DNA of 64,000 nucleotides from a bacterium CG_4_9_14_3_um_filter_65_15 (GTDB lineage: Bacteria; Krumholzibacteriota; Krumholzibacteriia; LZORAL124-64-63), in assembly GCA_002790835.1 (NCBI GenBank), contig PFVX01000079.1, forward strand, positions 67,130-131,129, written 5' to 3'. Positions 1-10,108 of this stretch are shown here, piece by piece; position 1 is the first letter of the stretch; each line of letters starts with the position of its first letter. The notes below the pieces were generated by a model that saw nothing but the letters and a program-made list of their open reading frames with translations, did no database searches and had not been told where the DNA came from. The position numbers and the translations under genes were made by a program.

Positions 1-794
1 CGGGTCAGGCGGCGGTCGATATGGAACTCGGCCTCGTCGGGCACGGCGCAGAGGCTGGGGGTCTTGCAGCCGATCCAGCTGATGGTGCAGGTTCCCTTGC
101 CCAGGAAGGGGTCGTCCGCCAGGCGCTCGTTGAGTTGCTCGATGGCCGCGATGGCCGGCGCGATGCGGTAGATGGCGTTCACCCCGAGATGGGGCATGGA
201 CCCATGGCAGCTGCGCCCGGTCACCCGCACGCGGATCTCCATGCGTCCGCGGTGTCCGCGGTTCAGCCGCAGGTTGGTCGGCTCGGTGGAGACGACGAAT
301 TCCGGCGCCAGTTGTTTCTCCTGCAGGATGTAGTGCCAGCACAGGCCGTCGCAGTCCTCTTCCATGACCGAGCCCACCATCCACACCTGCACGCCGTCGA
401 GCAGGCCCTGCTCCTTCATGATCGCTGCGGCGTAGACCATGGCGGCCATGCCCGCCTTCTGATCCACGGCGCCGCGGCCGTACACCTGGCCGTCCTTGAT
501 CTGGCCCTTGAACGGATCGCATACCCAGTTGTCGCGATCCTTCACGTCGACGGTGTCGATGTGGGCGTCGAAGGCCATCACGCGCGGTCCGTCGCCGATG
601 CGACCCAGGACGTTGCCCAGGGGGTCGAAGCGCACCTCGTCGAAACCGACGGCGTGCATTTCCTGCGCGATCCGCTTGACCACCGCCTCTTCCTGCCCGC
701 TGAGACTGGGGATGGCCACGATGTCGCGCAGAAAGCCGATCAGGCGGTCTTCATGGCGGCGGGCGGCGGCCAGCACGGCCGAAGGCGTCGTCAT
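1..794 (-). CDS. ygeY: YgeY family selenium metabolism-linked hydrolase (M20 peptidase-like), C-terminus truncated at window edge
   Basis: Reverse-strand translation from ATG at 794 (MTTPSAVLAAARRHEDRLIGFLRDIVAIPSLSGQEE...AFDAHIDTV...MEEDCDGLCWHYILQ...EFVVSTEPT...RGRMEIRVRV..SCHGS..FLGKGT...IDRRLT). Matches remembered E. coli YgeY motifs (EEDCDGLCW, EFVVSTEPT, RGRMEIR, SCHGS, IDRRLT). Open at the left edge, so absent from the ORF track. ATGA overlap with the ssnA stop. Confidence 0.88.
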   Translation of the reverse strand, partial: MTTPSAVLAAARRHEDRLIGFLRDIVAIPSLSGQEEAVVKRIAQEMHAVGFDEVRFDPLGNVLGRIGDGPRVMAFDAHIDTVDVKDRDNWVCDPFKGQIKDGQVYGRGAVDQKAGMAAMVYAAAIMKEQGLLDGVQVWMVGSVMEEDCDGLCWHYILQEKQLAPEFVVSTEPTNLRLNRGHRGRMEIRVRVTGRSCHGSMPHLGVNAIYRIAPAIAAIEQLNERLADDPFLGKGTCTISWIGCKTPSLCAVPDEAEFHIDRRLT

Positions 795-2170
795 TTCGTG
801 ACCCCCATGAGCTTCCAGATGCGCGCGGCGGTTTCCTGCAGGAGGGCCGCGTCGGCCGGAGGGGCGTCGCCGCGGGCGTACACCCGGGACCCTCCCACGT
901 AGACCGCGGCGATGTCCCAGGGGTGGAAACAGAACAGCAGGTGGCTGAGCCAGTTTTCCTGGTCCAGTGGGGTTTTGCGGAAGTTGTCCAGGACGATGAA
1001 GTCCGCCGGCGCACCGGTGTCCAGGCTGCCGAAGGGCTCGCCGAAGACCTCGCGGGCCAGGCGGTAGTTGCCGAGCCAGAAGCGGGCGGCCCCCGCGTGC
1101 CCCAGCGGTCCGCGTCCGCCCTCGTTGCCGCGGAAGTATGTGGTACGCAGTTCGCCCCAGAGGTTGTCGTCGAGGCCGTCGGTGCCCAGGGCGCAACGGG
1201 AGGGGAAGCGGTCCACCGGGGCCCGGCCCACTCCGTTGTTCATGTTCGAGCGGCCGCAATGGACCAACCAGCAGTCGTGATCCTCGATGGTCTGCATGTC
1301 CAGGGGGGAGAGGTCCACGCCGTGGGCGAAGATGCTGCCCGCACGCAGCAGCCCGTTGGCCGCCAGGCGCTCCAGCGGATCCAGCCAGCCCCGCTCGCGG
1401 CTGACCTCGCGGTCGGTGGGTCCTTCGGCCAGATGGATGTGCAGGCCGGTGTCGTGGCGGCTGCAGATGTCGCCCAGCAGTTGCAGGGTCTTGTCTTCGA
1501 GGGTGAAGCTGGCGTGCGCCCCGACCAGGCCGCGGAAGCGCGGCACATCCCCGGGTTTCAGGTCACCGAGCTTCTGGAGGTAGCGCTCGTTTTCATCGAG
1601 GCAGGTGTCGCGCTGCCCCTTGCCGCCGCGGTCGGTGGTCTCGTAACAGAGGCAGCCGCGCAGGCCGACGGCCGCCAGGCCCTGCTCGATGCGGTCGAGG
1701 GACCCGCCCACGGCGGCCAGGCTGGCGTGGTGGTCGAAGATCAGGGTCGTGCCGCAGCGCGCGGCGTCCCAGGCGCCGGCCAGGGCGCTGAGGTAAACCG
1801 CCTCGTGATCCAGGGCGCGGTCCAGGGGCCACCAGATCTCGGTGAGGATATCGGTGAAGGTTTCCAGGGTGGCGTTCGGCTGGGGCATGCCTCCGGCCAG
1901 AGCGGCGTAGAGGTGTCCGTGGGCGTTGATATTGCCCGGCAGCAGGGTCATGCCGTCCAGGTCGACGACCTCTTCACCCTCCTGGGGATCGAGGTTCGGA
2001 CCCCGGTCCGTGATGCGCTCGCCGACCACCCGCAGGTCTCCCCGGATCACCCGGGGCGCCGGGTCGGCATCCATGGCCACCGGGTAGTAGTCCAGGATGA
2101 TGGCGTTCTTCAGGAGCAGGGGTCGCTCCCGGTCCACCGCGGGGACGCCGCCGGATTTCTTGTCGCTCAC
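791..2170 (-). CDS. ssnA: Putative aminohydrolase SsnA (selenium metabolism-associated amidohydrolase)
   Basis: 459 aa; amidohydrolase motifs (GNINAHGHLY, HIHLAEG, HGVDLS, GTDG) and SsnA-like layout; directly upstream of and overlapping ygeY. Confidence 0.88.
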   Translation of the reverse strand: MSDKKSGGVPAVDRERPLLLKNAIILDYYPVAMDADPAPRVIRGDLRVVGERITDRGPNLDPQEGEEVVDLDGMTLLPGNINAHGHLYAALAGGMPQPNATLETFTDILTEIWWPLDRALDHEAVYLSALAGAWDAARCGTTLIFDHHASLAAVGGSLDRIEQGLAAVGLRGCLCYETTDRGGKGQRDTCLDENERYLQKLGDLKPGDVPRFRGLVGAHASFTLEDKTLQLLGDICSRHDTGLHIHLAEGPTDREVSRERGWLDPLERLAANGLLRAGSIFAHGVDLSPLDMQTIEDHDCWLVHCGRSNMNNGVGRAPVDRFPSRCALGTDGLDDNLWGELRTTYFRGNEGGRGPLGHAGAARFWLGNYRLAREVFGEPFGSLDTGAPADFIVLDNFRKTPLDQENWLSHLLFCFHPWDIAAVYVGGSRVYARGDAPPADAALLQETAARIWKLMGVTK

Positions 2171-2272
2171 GATATTCCTCCTGTCGGCCGCATGGTGGTG
2201 GGCCGGGATGATAGCTGCAAAAAATTTAACACATGCCCGGGAAGGAAGGAAATGCCACCTGCAAGAGAAACG

Positions 2273-2298
2273 AAAAGGCCCCCGTGTCGGCGGGGGCC
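2273..2298 (-). terminator. Rho-independent terminator for the DUF4340/ABC cluster (reverse strand)
   Basis: + strand AAAAGGCCCCCG-TGTCGG-CGGGGGCC; on the minus strand an 8-bp GC stem followed by TTTTCG, just downstream of the 2331 stop codon. Confidence 0.8.
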
Positions 2299-2330
2299 CT
2301 GCCGAGTGGGGCCCGGCATCCCTGGAGGGG

Positions 2331-3365
2331 TCACTTGGTGTCCGGCAAGAGGTCGTCCAGCTCCTTGAAGATGTTCTTCACGGTGTAGTTGTTGGCCACC
2401 CAGACGGTGTCCTTGCCCTGCACGCGCAGATAGGTGCCGCCCGGGTGATCGCCGACGGTTTCCCGCTCGATGCCGAATTCCAGCACCACCTCGCTGCCGT
2501 CATTCATCACCAGGGTGGCGCTGCGGGGCGGCTGGTCCAGACCGTAGACCGCCGGATCCGCACCGGGGTCACCCACGTCGGTGGCCCGGATGCTCACCAG
2601 GGTGCCCAGCACGCCGTCGGTCTTGGTCTTGGCCAGGGCGACCGAGCGGGGCTCGTCCAGCTGCCACTCCCAGGTGTTGCGGTCGGGAGCGGGCTCGCCG
2701 CCGGAGGTGTCCGGCTGGATCATGGCGAATTCCTTGTGCATCTCCAGAGTGCTATTTCCGTCCCGGATCACGATGCGGTCCACGGCCAGGCGGTCTTCCT
2801 TGACCGCCTGCAGTTCCAGGAACTGGCGGCTCTTGGGTGCGGTGAGTTCGCCGTAGATCCCCAGGGGAGACAGCAGGCTTACGTTGCTCAGATACACCTT
2901 GGGACTGCCGGTCTGTCGCACGAAGTTGCCGGGATGGTTCTTGGCCAGCTCGCCGACCTCCAGGGAGACCACGGGCTTGCCGTCCTTGTAGCAGCGGATG
3001 TGCACGGCGGTGGAATCATCCAGGCCGTAGTCGGCGACGACGCCGGCGTTGTCCGAACGGAATTCGCCGCTCAGGCCGCTGACGGCCTTTAACATGCCGT
3101 CCAGACGGTTGTCGGCGGCGGCCGCGTTCCAGGCCGAGACGACCTTCCAGCCGTCGGGATCCCGCACCAGGTCAACGACGACTTCCTTGTCGCCCTGGCC
3201 CAAGGTGATGCGGTCCAGGTCATCGACTCCGTAGGTATCGGGCACGAGGACCTCGGTGGCCGCCTGGCTGGTCTGTTGGCGATGGGACGCGCCCTGCAGC
3301 AGGCTGATGCCCCCCAGCACGACGAGCACCACCGCCAGGATCACGAGATTGCGAGTATTATTCAT
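2331..3365 (-). CDS. DUF4340 domain-containing protein
   Basis: 344 aa, N-terminal TM helix (NLVILAVVLVVLGGISLLQG), DUF4340-like composition, next to a GldG-like gene. Confidence 0.75.
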   Translation of the reverse strand: MNNTRNLVILAVVLVVLGGISLLQGASHRQQTSQAATEVLVPDTYGVDDLDRITLGQGDKEVVVDLVRDPDGWKVVSAWNAAAADNRLDGMLKAVSGLSGEFRSDNAGVVADYGLDDSTAVHIRCYKDGKPVVSLEVGELAKNHPGNFVRQTGSPKVYLSNVSLLSPLGIYGELTAPKSRQFLELQAVKEDRLAVDRIVIRDGNSTLEMHKEFAMIQPDTSGGEPAPDRNTWEWQLDEPRSVALAKTKTDGVLGTLVSIRATDVGDPGADPAVYGLDQPPRSATLVMNDGSEVVLEFGIERETVGDHPGGTYLRVQGKDTVWVANNYTVKNIFKELDDLLPDTK

Positions 3366-3387
3366 GTCGCATCCTCCCTGCGGGTTC

Positions 3388-5130
3388 TCAACCGCGATGG
3401 TGAAGGGCTTCGGCGTAGCGGGCGGCGTCCTTGCGGCGCATGCCGGCGCGCATCGCGCCGTAGACCGCCAGGACCACCGGGACCAGCAACACCACGAAAA
3501 GGCGCCAGATCATTTTCTCGCCGCTCTGCACCGGTCTGATGACCCGCTGCGTCAGGCTTTTGGCGCGAATGCTCAACAGGTCCTCGGACCCGGCCAGGTA
3601 GTCCACCGCGTTGCGGATCAGCACGCTGTTCTGGGCGGCGCCCAGGATGTTGTCGTCGAACATCTTGGCGCTGCCGACGACCAGCAGGGTGGACGGTGAG
3701 GGCTGGGCTCCGGGCCCTGGACCCAGCTGCGCGTCGTCGATCTGGGTGCTGTCCTGGCCGGCGGGCCAGGGCGGCACGCCGGCGTCGGCGTACGTGTCAG
3801 GGAAGGTGCCCTGGGCCTGAACCAGCAGCGGCTGGGCTCCCTCCATCTGCTTGCCGCGGGGATCCAGGGCGCTGCCCGGCAGGGGCGCGGTGTCGAACGC
3901 CATCGCCCAGCAGTTGGGGCTGCTGACGATGAGGTTCGTCGCGCTCAGGCCGTTCTTGGACAGGGTGTCCGGATCGGGCTCGACGGGCGTGCCCCACAGG
4001 TAGAAGAGCTGGCTGATGCGGTTGACCACGGGGGAGTCCTGCAGCATCTGGTTCTCGGTGACCCGGATCTGGATGGGAATCTTCACCGGTTCGCGGGTCT
4101 GCATGCGCATGCCGCCGAGGTTCACCTCCCGCGGCAGGTCGATGGTTTCCATGGCCTCGTCGAAGAAGTGGTCTTCACTGACGGGCAGACCGAACTTCTC
4201 CAGCATGGGCTCCAGCCCGCTCTCCTGCTCGACGCCCGAAACCGTCCAGCCGCCGTTGCGGCCGGGGGCGTAGTTGTACTCGTGGCTCTGCACCGCCAGG
4301 ACCACGGGAAGCCCGCCGCGCAGGGCGCTGTTGATCTCGTAGACCTGACGCTCGTTGAACCTCGTCAGGGCCATGACCACCAGGCAGTCCAGGTCGTCGG
4401 GCAGAGGTTCGCTGGCCGTCAGGTTCACCGGGACCACGTCGTAGTGGGATTGCTGCAGGAGCTGGGCCAGCTTGGTGAACTGGTCCTGCGGTTCGGGGGG
4501 CTTCATGCCCTGCTGCATGTACATCATGGCCATCTGTTGGTCGACTTCCTTCTTCGGCGCGAAGACTCCCACGCGCGGGGTCTTTTCGCGGGTCAACCGG
4601 TAGATGGGATCGATGATGCTCTGCTCGATGCCCGCCAGGTCCTGCGGCAACAGCCGCGGCAGCACCTCTTCGGGCTTGTCCTTGTAGGCGATGGTCATGG
4701 CGCTCCAGATCACCTTGATGCCCATCTCGTCCTTCTCGATGGACTGGACCTGGAACGGCTGGATGCCCTTGGCGGTCAGGTTCTGCTGCATTTCCTCGTC
4801 GTCCTGCGGATTGTGGACGGAGAACTGCAGCATGCCGCCGCTCACGTCGGCGAAGTTGCGCATCTGCTCGGTGATGTCCCGTTCGAGGTTGCGCAGCTGG
4901 GTGGGCATCTTGTCCGCGGGGGTGACGTAGAGCTTGACCTGCACGGGGACCTTGAGGTCCTCGAGGATCTTCACCGCCGAATCGGACAGGGTGAACAGGT
5001 TGTCGCTGGTCATGTCCACGCGCACGCCCTGCAGGTTGCTCAGCACCGAGATCAAAAAGAACACGATGCCCGTCAGCAACACCACGGCCAAGGTGAAGGT
5101 CAGGCGGAAGCTGTTTCGTTTGCGGTTCAT
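3388..5130 (-). CDS. GldG family ABC-type auxiliary protein
   Basis: 580 aa; N-terminal TM, 'SNLQGVRVDMTSDNLFTLSDSAVKILEDLKVPVQVKLYVT' typical of GldG/ABC_transp_aux, C-terminal TM; sits with permease and ATPase genes. Confidence 0.85.
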   Translation of the reverse strand: MNRKRNSFRLTFTLAVVLLTGIVFFLISVLSNLQGVRVDMTSDNLFTLSDSAVKILEDLKVPVQVKLYVTPADKMPTQLRNLERDITEQMRNFADVSGGMLQFSVHNPQDDEEMQQNLTAKGIQPFQVQSIEKDEMGIKVIWSAMTIAYKDKPEEVLPRLLPQDLAGIEQSIIDPIYRLTREKTPRVGVFAPKKEVDQQMAMMYMQQGMKPPEPQDQFTKLAQLLQQSHYDVVPVNLTASEPLPDDLDCLVVMALTRFNERQVYEINSALRGGLPVVLAVQSHEYNYAPGRNGGWTVSGVEQESGLEPMLEKFGLPVSEDHFFDEAMETIDLPREVNLGGMRMQTREPVKIPIQIRVTENQMLQDSPVVNRISQLFYLWGTPVEPDPDTLSKNGLSATNLIVSSPNCWAMAFDTAPLPGSALDPRGKQMEGAQPLLVQAQGTFPDTYADAGVPPWPAGQDSTQIDDAQLGPGPGAQPSPSTLLVVGSAKMFDDNILGAAQNSVLIRNAVDYLAGSEDLLSIRAKSLTQRVIRPVQSGEKMIWRLFVVLLVPVVLAVYGAMRAGMRRKDAARYAEALHHRG

Positions 5131-5131
5131 G

Positions 5132-5857
5132 TTAGTACTTCCTCCCTTCCAGCCAGAGGGTGTTGAGTGTCAGGAACAGGGCGGTCAGGCCCAGGAAGTA
5201 GGCCAGGTCCCCGATGGAGACCACGCCCCTGAGCATCATGTCGAAGTGGTTGGCCAGCCCGACGAAATCCTGCAGGAACGAGCCGAGGCCGGGAATCCAG
5301 CCGTCGATGGTCGCGGCGACGCCGCCCACGCCCAGGATGAAGACCAGGAAACAGGCCATGATCCCCAGGATCACGGCCGAGATCTGGTCGCGGGTCAGCC
5401 CGCTGGTGAAGGTCCCGATGCCCAGGTAAAGGGCCCCGAGCAGGATGCTGCCGATGTAGCCGCTCCAGATGGCGCCCAGGTCGGGGTTGCCCAGAGCCGC
5501 CACCATGACCACCAGGGGCAGGGTGCCGGCCAGGGCCACCAGGTAGAAGGCCAGGGCGGCCAGGTACTTGCCCAGCATGATGTCGCGGGCGGGCATGGGC
5601 AGGGTCATCAGCAATTCGAAGGTGCCGGTGCGCTTGTCCTCGGCCCACAGCCGCATGCTCACGGCGGGGATGAAGAAGATCAGGAAGAAGGGCAGATTCC
5701 CGAAGAACGACCGCAGGTCGGCGACCTGGTTCAGGAAGAAGCCCGTCATGAACAGCCCGCTGTTGAGCACCAGGAAGGCGATGATGAAGATGTACGCGAT
5801 GGGGCTGTTGAAGTAGGCGGCGTACTCGCGCTTGAAGATGGTCATCGTGTTTCGCAT
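5132..5857 (-). CDS. ABC transporter permease (GldF-like)
   Basis: 241 aa, six hydrophobic segments, 'FKREYAAYFNSPIAYIFII...RLWAEDKRTGTFELLMTLPM'. Confidence 0.88.
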   Translation of the reverse strand: MRNTMTIFKREYAAYFNSPIAYIFIIAFLVLNSGLFMTGFFLNQVADLRSFFGNLPFFLIFFIPAVSMRLWAEDKRTGTFELLMTLPMPARDIMLGKYLAALAFYLVALAGTLPLVVMVAALGNPDLGAIWSGYIGSILLGALYLGIGTFTSGLTRDQISAVILGIMACFLVFILGVGGVAATIDGWIPGLGSFLQDFVGLANHFDMMLRGVVSIGDLAYFLGLTALFLTLNTLWLEGRKY

Positions 5858-6838
5858 CTACGCCACCCCCCTTGCCCGGCTGTGGTTCGCTCCGAGGGAA
5901 CGCCGGGTCAGTTCGATGAAGGTGTCTTCCAGGGAGAACATGGCTTCGCGCAGTTCGGTGACCTCCCAGCCACGTTCGCGGCAAAGGCCGCTGATGGCGC
6001 CGACCAGATCCCCGTCGAAGGGACCGCGGACTTCCAGGCGGCTGCCGCGGTTGGAATCCAGGCCGGGGGCGTCGAGCACCTTGACCGAGTTGACCCCGGG
6101 CAGGCCGCGCAGGCCTTCCTCGACGTTGCCCGGCGCGCCGCGCACCCCGAGGATGACCCGCTGGTCGCCCATGGCGTCGCGGGCCAGGTCGTCCAGGTGG
6201 CCGTCGGCGATGATGCCGCCCTCGTTGATGATCACCACGCGGTCGGTGACCGGGCTGACTTCCTGCAGGATGTGGGTGGAGAAGATGATGGTCTTGTGGC
6301 CCGCGAGACTCTTGATCAGGTCGCGGATGCCCATGATCTGCAGGGGATCCAGGCCGCTGGTCGGCTCGTCGAGGATCAGGATGTCCGGGTCGTGGATCAG
6401 GGCCTGGGCCAGGCCGGTGCGCTGCTTGTAACCCTTGGAGAGGTCGCCGATGGGCTTCTTGAACTCGGTGACCAGACCGCAGGCCTCCACGCACCAGTCG
6501 AGGCGCTGCTTGAGGTGGACGCTGTCCAGACCGCGCGCCCGTCCGACGAAGGTCAGGTATTCCTGCACGTTCATGTCCGGGTAAAGGGGCACGTTCTCCG
6601 GCAGGTAGCCGATGCGGCCGCGCACGGCCAGGGGTTGCTCCAGGACGTCGATCCCATCGACCTTCACGGTGCCGCTGTCGGGGGCCAGGAAGGTGGTGAT
6701 GATCTTCATGGTCGTGCTCTTGCCGGCGCCGTTGGGACCGAGGAATCCGAGGATTTCCCCCTTGTCGATCCCGAACGACACCTCGTCGAGCGCGAGGGTT
6801 GTCCCGAAGCTCTTCGTGATGCCTTGGACTTCGATCAT
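5858..6838 (-). CDS. ABC transporter ATP-binding protein (GldA-like)
   Basis: Walker A GPNGAGKST, signature LSKGYKQRTGLAQAL, Walker B ILILDEPTSGLDP. Confidence 0.93.
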   Translation of the reverse strand: MIEVQGITKSFGTTLALDEVSFGIDKGEILGFLGPNGAGKSTTMKIITTFLAPDSGTVKVDGIDVLEQPLAVRGRIGYLPENVPLYPDMNVQEYLTFVGRARGLDSVHLKQRLDWCVEACGLVTEFKKPIGDLSKGYKQRTGLAQALIHDPDILILDEPTSGLDPLQIMGIRDLIKSLAGHKTIIFSTHILQEVSPVTDRVVIINEGGIIADGHLDDLARDAMGDQRVILGVRGAPGNVEEGLRGLPGVNSVKVLDAPGLDSNRGSRLEVRGPFDGDLVGAISGLCRERGWEVTELREAMFSLEDTFIELTRRSLGANHSRARGVA

Positions 6839-6954
6839 GACGAAGGCTCCTCAGGGGTTGAAAGAAGAACTTGGAATACAACGCAAAACGGCGCCAGGGT
6901 ACCAGCGCGACCGGGGGATTACAACCGAAGGTGGGAAAAGTTCCGGCAATTGAG

Positions 6955-9894
6955 TTACCGATTTTCCCGGCTTGGCCCGCGCAGTTCCGCCAGGCGATTC
7001 CGCGCGACCGCGAGCTGAGGCAGATCAGGGTCGGCATCTTTCCATTTGTCCATGAATAGAGAAAATTCCCGTTCTGCCAGGCTGGGCAGTTCCTGGTCCA
7101 TCCTGACTTGCGCCAGGAGGAAGTGGGCGTGGGCGTCGCCCGGGAAATGTCGTATCAGTTCGTCCAGAACGGCTGCGGCCATATCCAGGCGCCCGGCACG
7201 ATGCAGGGCGCTGGCCTGGAGTTCGAGGTAGCCGGGCTCAGGAATGGAGAATCGCCTCAGCTCATGGAATTGTTTGGCGGCGTCCAGAAATCGTCCTTCA
7301 GCCATGGCGATCCGTCCAGCGATCTTGTGGGGAAGGTAGCCCACGAACACGCCGAACTTGTCGTCCAGAGAGACAATCCGGTTGTAGAGTTCCTTGGCTT
7401 CCTCAAGGGAATCGACGAGGGCCAATCCTTCGGCCCTGAACGCGGTGGCGAACAGATGGGACTTGTTCCGATCCGGACAAGCGGCGAGTTCGGCGGCACA
7501 TGCGGATAGCCCGGGGCCGTCATCCCAGCGGGAAAGCTGGCGCGCGTGAGCAAGGGGATAGGTTCGATCGTTGGGGCAGCGACCGAGGATCCTCCACCCT
7601 TCGCCATGCAATTCCTCGGCTTCCCGGAACCGGCCCAACTCGCAGAGCAGTTCGGCGGTGTTGAACTTGCATGCCTGGTTCCAACCAATCGAGTACTGGA
7701 GCCTTACCGACTCACTTCCATCAGGACCTGGGATGCTGAGGCTGTCGAGTCGGGCAATCGCTCCCTTTGTGTCGCCGGTCTGCCAGGCGAACCTGGCGCG
7801 GTCAAGCTGGGCCTGCGTTCCCCGATAGTCGGGATCGTGACGCTGGAGATCCTCCCAGACGACACGGGAGCTGTCCGGAAATCCGGTCACGAGGAATGCG
7901 TCTGCAAGGCTGAACAACAAGTCCCTGTTCCCGGGGTGGCGGGCGAGGAGGGACCGGAGATTCGTCACGGCCTGGTTCGCGCGGCCCGAGTAGGTCAGTC
8001 CGCTGTTCAGAAGGGCATGGAATTCCAGGTCTTCCGGATAGCGCTGGATGGCTTCTCGTGCGGTGCTCACGGCATCCTCGAAGTACCACCACCAGAATTG
8101 GGCCTGGGTGAAGGCGGCCAGGACGGATCGGTCGTCGGGCCACCGCTTGATCATCGCCCGGTAGTCCTGGAAAGACTCGTCGATCTGGAAATCCAGCTGT
8201 TTGCGGCGGGCGCCCAGAAAGGCGTGCTCCTTGACCCCCAACCTGTCCCTCAATTCCCAGGCCTTTTCTGCCGGGGGACGGGCGGCGTCGAATTGGCTCT
8301 GCATCCAGCGACTATTGGCCAGTTCCAGAAAGGCGAGCGCAAAGGTGGAGTCGATCCCGGCGGCATTGGCGAAGTGCTGAGCGGACTGGCCTAACTGCTG
8401 GTTGTCCCGGTCCTCGAGGCCGAGGACGAATTCGCGATAGGCTGCGGGAGAGTCGGTGGAAAAGGCGGAGACGGACGGAGACCCGGTTGCAGCGTGAATT
8501 TCCGCACCTCCGAGATATTCCAGGACATCCTGAACGATCCCGTCGGCCAAGGCGAATGCATCCTGCCCTTCGCTCTTGCTGCCGGCAAGTGTGGCCCCGG
8601 TTTCGGTATCGACGATGCGCCAGGTCGCGAAGAATCCATCCCGGACGGGGCCGACCTGTCCCGTCATCATCAGACTGGCGCGCGTGGCCCGGGCAACCTC
8701 GAGGCTCCGCCCGGATTCGATGGCGATGCCCTCGGAGCCGAAAATGTGTCGCGAACGGTCCTTGACCAGTTCCGGCGAAACGATGCGTACCGGGCTGGAC
8801 TGGACCAACCCGATATTCACCAGTTCCGTCAAACCCGAGGCCAGGGTGGCGTCGTCCTGGCCTTGGGGTTCGCTGAAATCGATGACGGCAAGGGAGGCCT
8901 CCGCGATACTTCCTTGAACCGCAGTTCGAGGGGTCCAGATGGTTCGGCCCAAAAGGAATGCCCCGGCCACCAGGACGAGGGCCGCAGGGAGAATCCAAGC
9001 GGCGAAGCGGCGGCGGCCCGTGGGCTTATCGTGGTTCGGAACGGGGATGGGGATTGTGGGGGCGGATGAAGAAAAAACGGGGGAAGTCTGCAGACCTCTG
9101 AGGTCGGCGGCGAGGTCGGCGGCCGTTTGGTAGCGGAGTTCCATGTCCTTGGCCAGGCATTTTCCCACAATGCGATCGAGTTCAAGGGGCACATCCGCCC
9201 GCAGGGAAGTCAGCGGGGCGGGTGTTCCGGTCAGGATTCTGGCCGGGACCGTTTGCTGATCACCGGCGCCGAACGGCATTCTGCCCGCGACCATTTCATA
9301 GAGGCAAACCCCGAGGGACCACAGGTCGCTGCGGCGGTCGACCACTTCCCCGCGAACCTGTTCCGGGGACATGAAGGCCATCGTGCCGAGGGTCGTGCCG
9401 GTCTTGGTGAGCGCGGTCGCTCCTTCCAGCTTGGCAAGACCGAAGTCGAGGATCTTGACCAGCCCCTCGGTGGTCGCGAAGAGGTTTGCGTCCTTGATGT
9501 CCCGGTGGTAGATGCCCTGCTCGTGAGCTTTCTGAAGTCCTGCCGCTGCTTGCAGGGTGAAATCAATGGCTTGCTTAAGGGGAAGGGGTCCTCTGGCGAC
9601 CTTGTTCTGAATGGTTTCGCCTTCGTATAGGGTCATGGCGATGAACACCTGACCATCGTCCGTCCACCCGATTTCGTGGATGTTGCAGATGTTGGGATGA
9701 TCGAGGGATGAAGCGGCCCGGGCTTCCTGATGGAACCGGGATTTGGCGTCGGCGTCCACGGCTGAGGTCGGTGGCAGGAATTTCAGGGCCACGAGCCGAT
9801 CGAGGCGCAGGTCGCGGGCCTTGTAGACCACACCCATGCCGCCTTCCCCGATCTTTTCGAGGATTTCGTAGTGGGATAATGATCCGTCGGTCAT
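6955..9894 (-). CDS. Serine/threonine protein kinase with C-terminal TPR region
   Basis: 979 aa; GEGGMGVVYKARD, YHRDIKDANLFAT, DFGLAK, MSPEQ; TM helix (WILPAALVLVAGAFLLG); long TPR-like C-terminus. Confidence 0.93.
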   Translation of the reverse strand: MTDGSLSHYEILEKIGEGGMGVVYKARDLRLDRLVALKFLPPTSAVDADAKSRFHQEARAASSLDHPNICNIHEIGWTDDGQVFIAMTLYEGETIQNKVARGPLPLKQAIDFTLQAAAGLQKAHEQGIYHRDIKDANLFATTEGLVKILDFGLAKLEGATALTKTGTTLGTMAFMSPEQVRGEVVDRRSDLWSLGVCLYEMVAGRMPFGAGDQQTVPARILTGTPAPLTSLRADVPLELDRIVGKCLAKDMELRYQTAADLAADLRGLQTSPVFSSSAPTIPIPVPNHDKPTGRRRFAAWILPAALVLVAGAFLLGRTIWTPRTAVQGSIAEASLAVIDFSEPQGQDDATLASGLTELVNIGLVQSSPVRIVSPELVKDRSRHIFGSEGIAIESGRSLEVARATRASLMMTGQVGPVRDGFFATWRIVDTETGATLAGSKSEGQDAFALADGIVQDVLEYLGGAEIHAATGSPSVSAFSTDSPAAYREFVLGLEDRDNQQLGQSAQHFANAAGIDSTFALAFLELANSRWMQSQFDAARPPAEKAWELRDRLGVKEHAFLGARRKQLDFQIDESFQDYRAMIKRWPDDRSVLAAFTQAQFWWWYFEDAVSTAREAIQRYPEDLEFHALLNSGLTYSGRANQAVTNLRSLLARHPGNRDLLFSLADAFLVTGFPDSSRVVWEDLQRHDPDYRGTQAQLDRARFAWQTGDTKGAIARLDSLSIPGPDGSESVRLQYSIGWNQACKFNTAELLCELGRFREAEELHGEGWRILGRCPNDRTYPLAHARQLSRWDDGPGLSACAAELAACPDRNKSHLFATAFRAEGLALVDSLEEAKELYNRIVSLDDKFGVFVGYLPHKIAGRIAMAEGRFLDAAKQFHELRRFSIPEPGYLELQASALHRAGRLDMAAAVLDELIRHFPGDAHAHFLLAQVRMDQELPSLAEREFSLFMDKWKDADPDLPQLAVARNRLAELRGPSRENR

Positions 9895-10108
9895 GACTCA
9901 CGGCCGTCCCAAGATTTTCCCATCGGGGATCCCCCTTTTTTCTTTCCGATTTTCCCTGACCCTAGCACAATACCCATGGCAGCTCCATACGATGTTGTCA
10001 GGGAACCATTGGAGAATAAGGTCTGTCATGAATTACCCCGTCCGGGAACTGCCCTTGGGCAGCGGCATGCAGCGTCGGCCCTATCACTTGCGGGAGAAGT
10101 GAGGAATC

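Noticed and set aside
21-902. Long + strand ORF (293 aa) and dozens of similar ORFs antisense to real genes (e.g. 923-2368, 4934-7018, 10562-12955, 12255-15251, 34103-36796)
   Set aside because: High-GC shadow ORFs. They are rich in Ala/Arg/Gly/His/Gln, have no recognisable domains, and lie opposite genes with clear family motifs.
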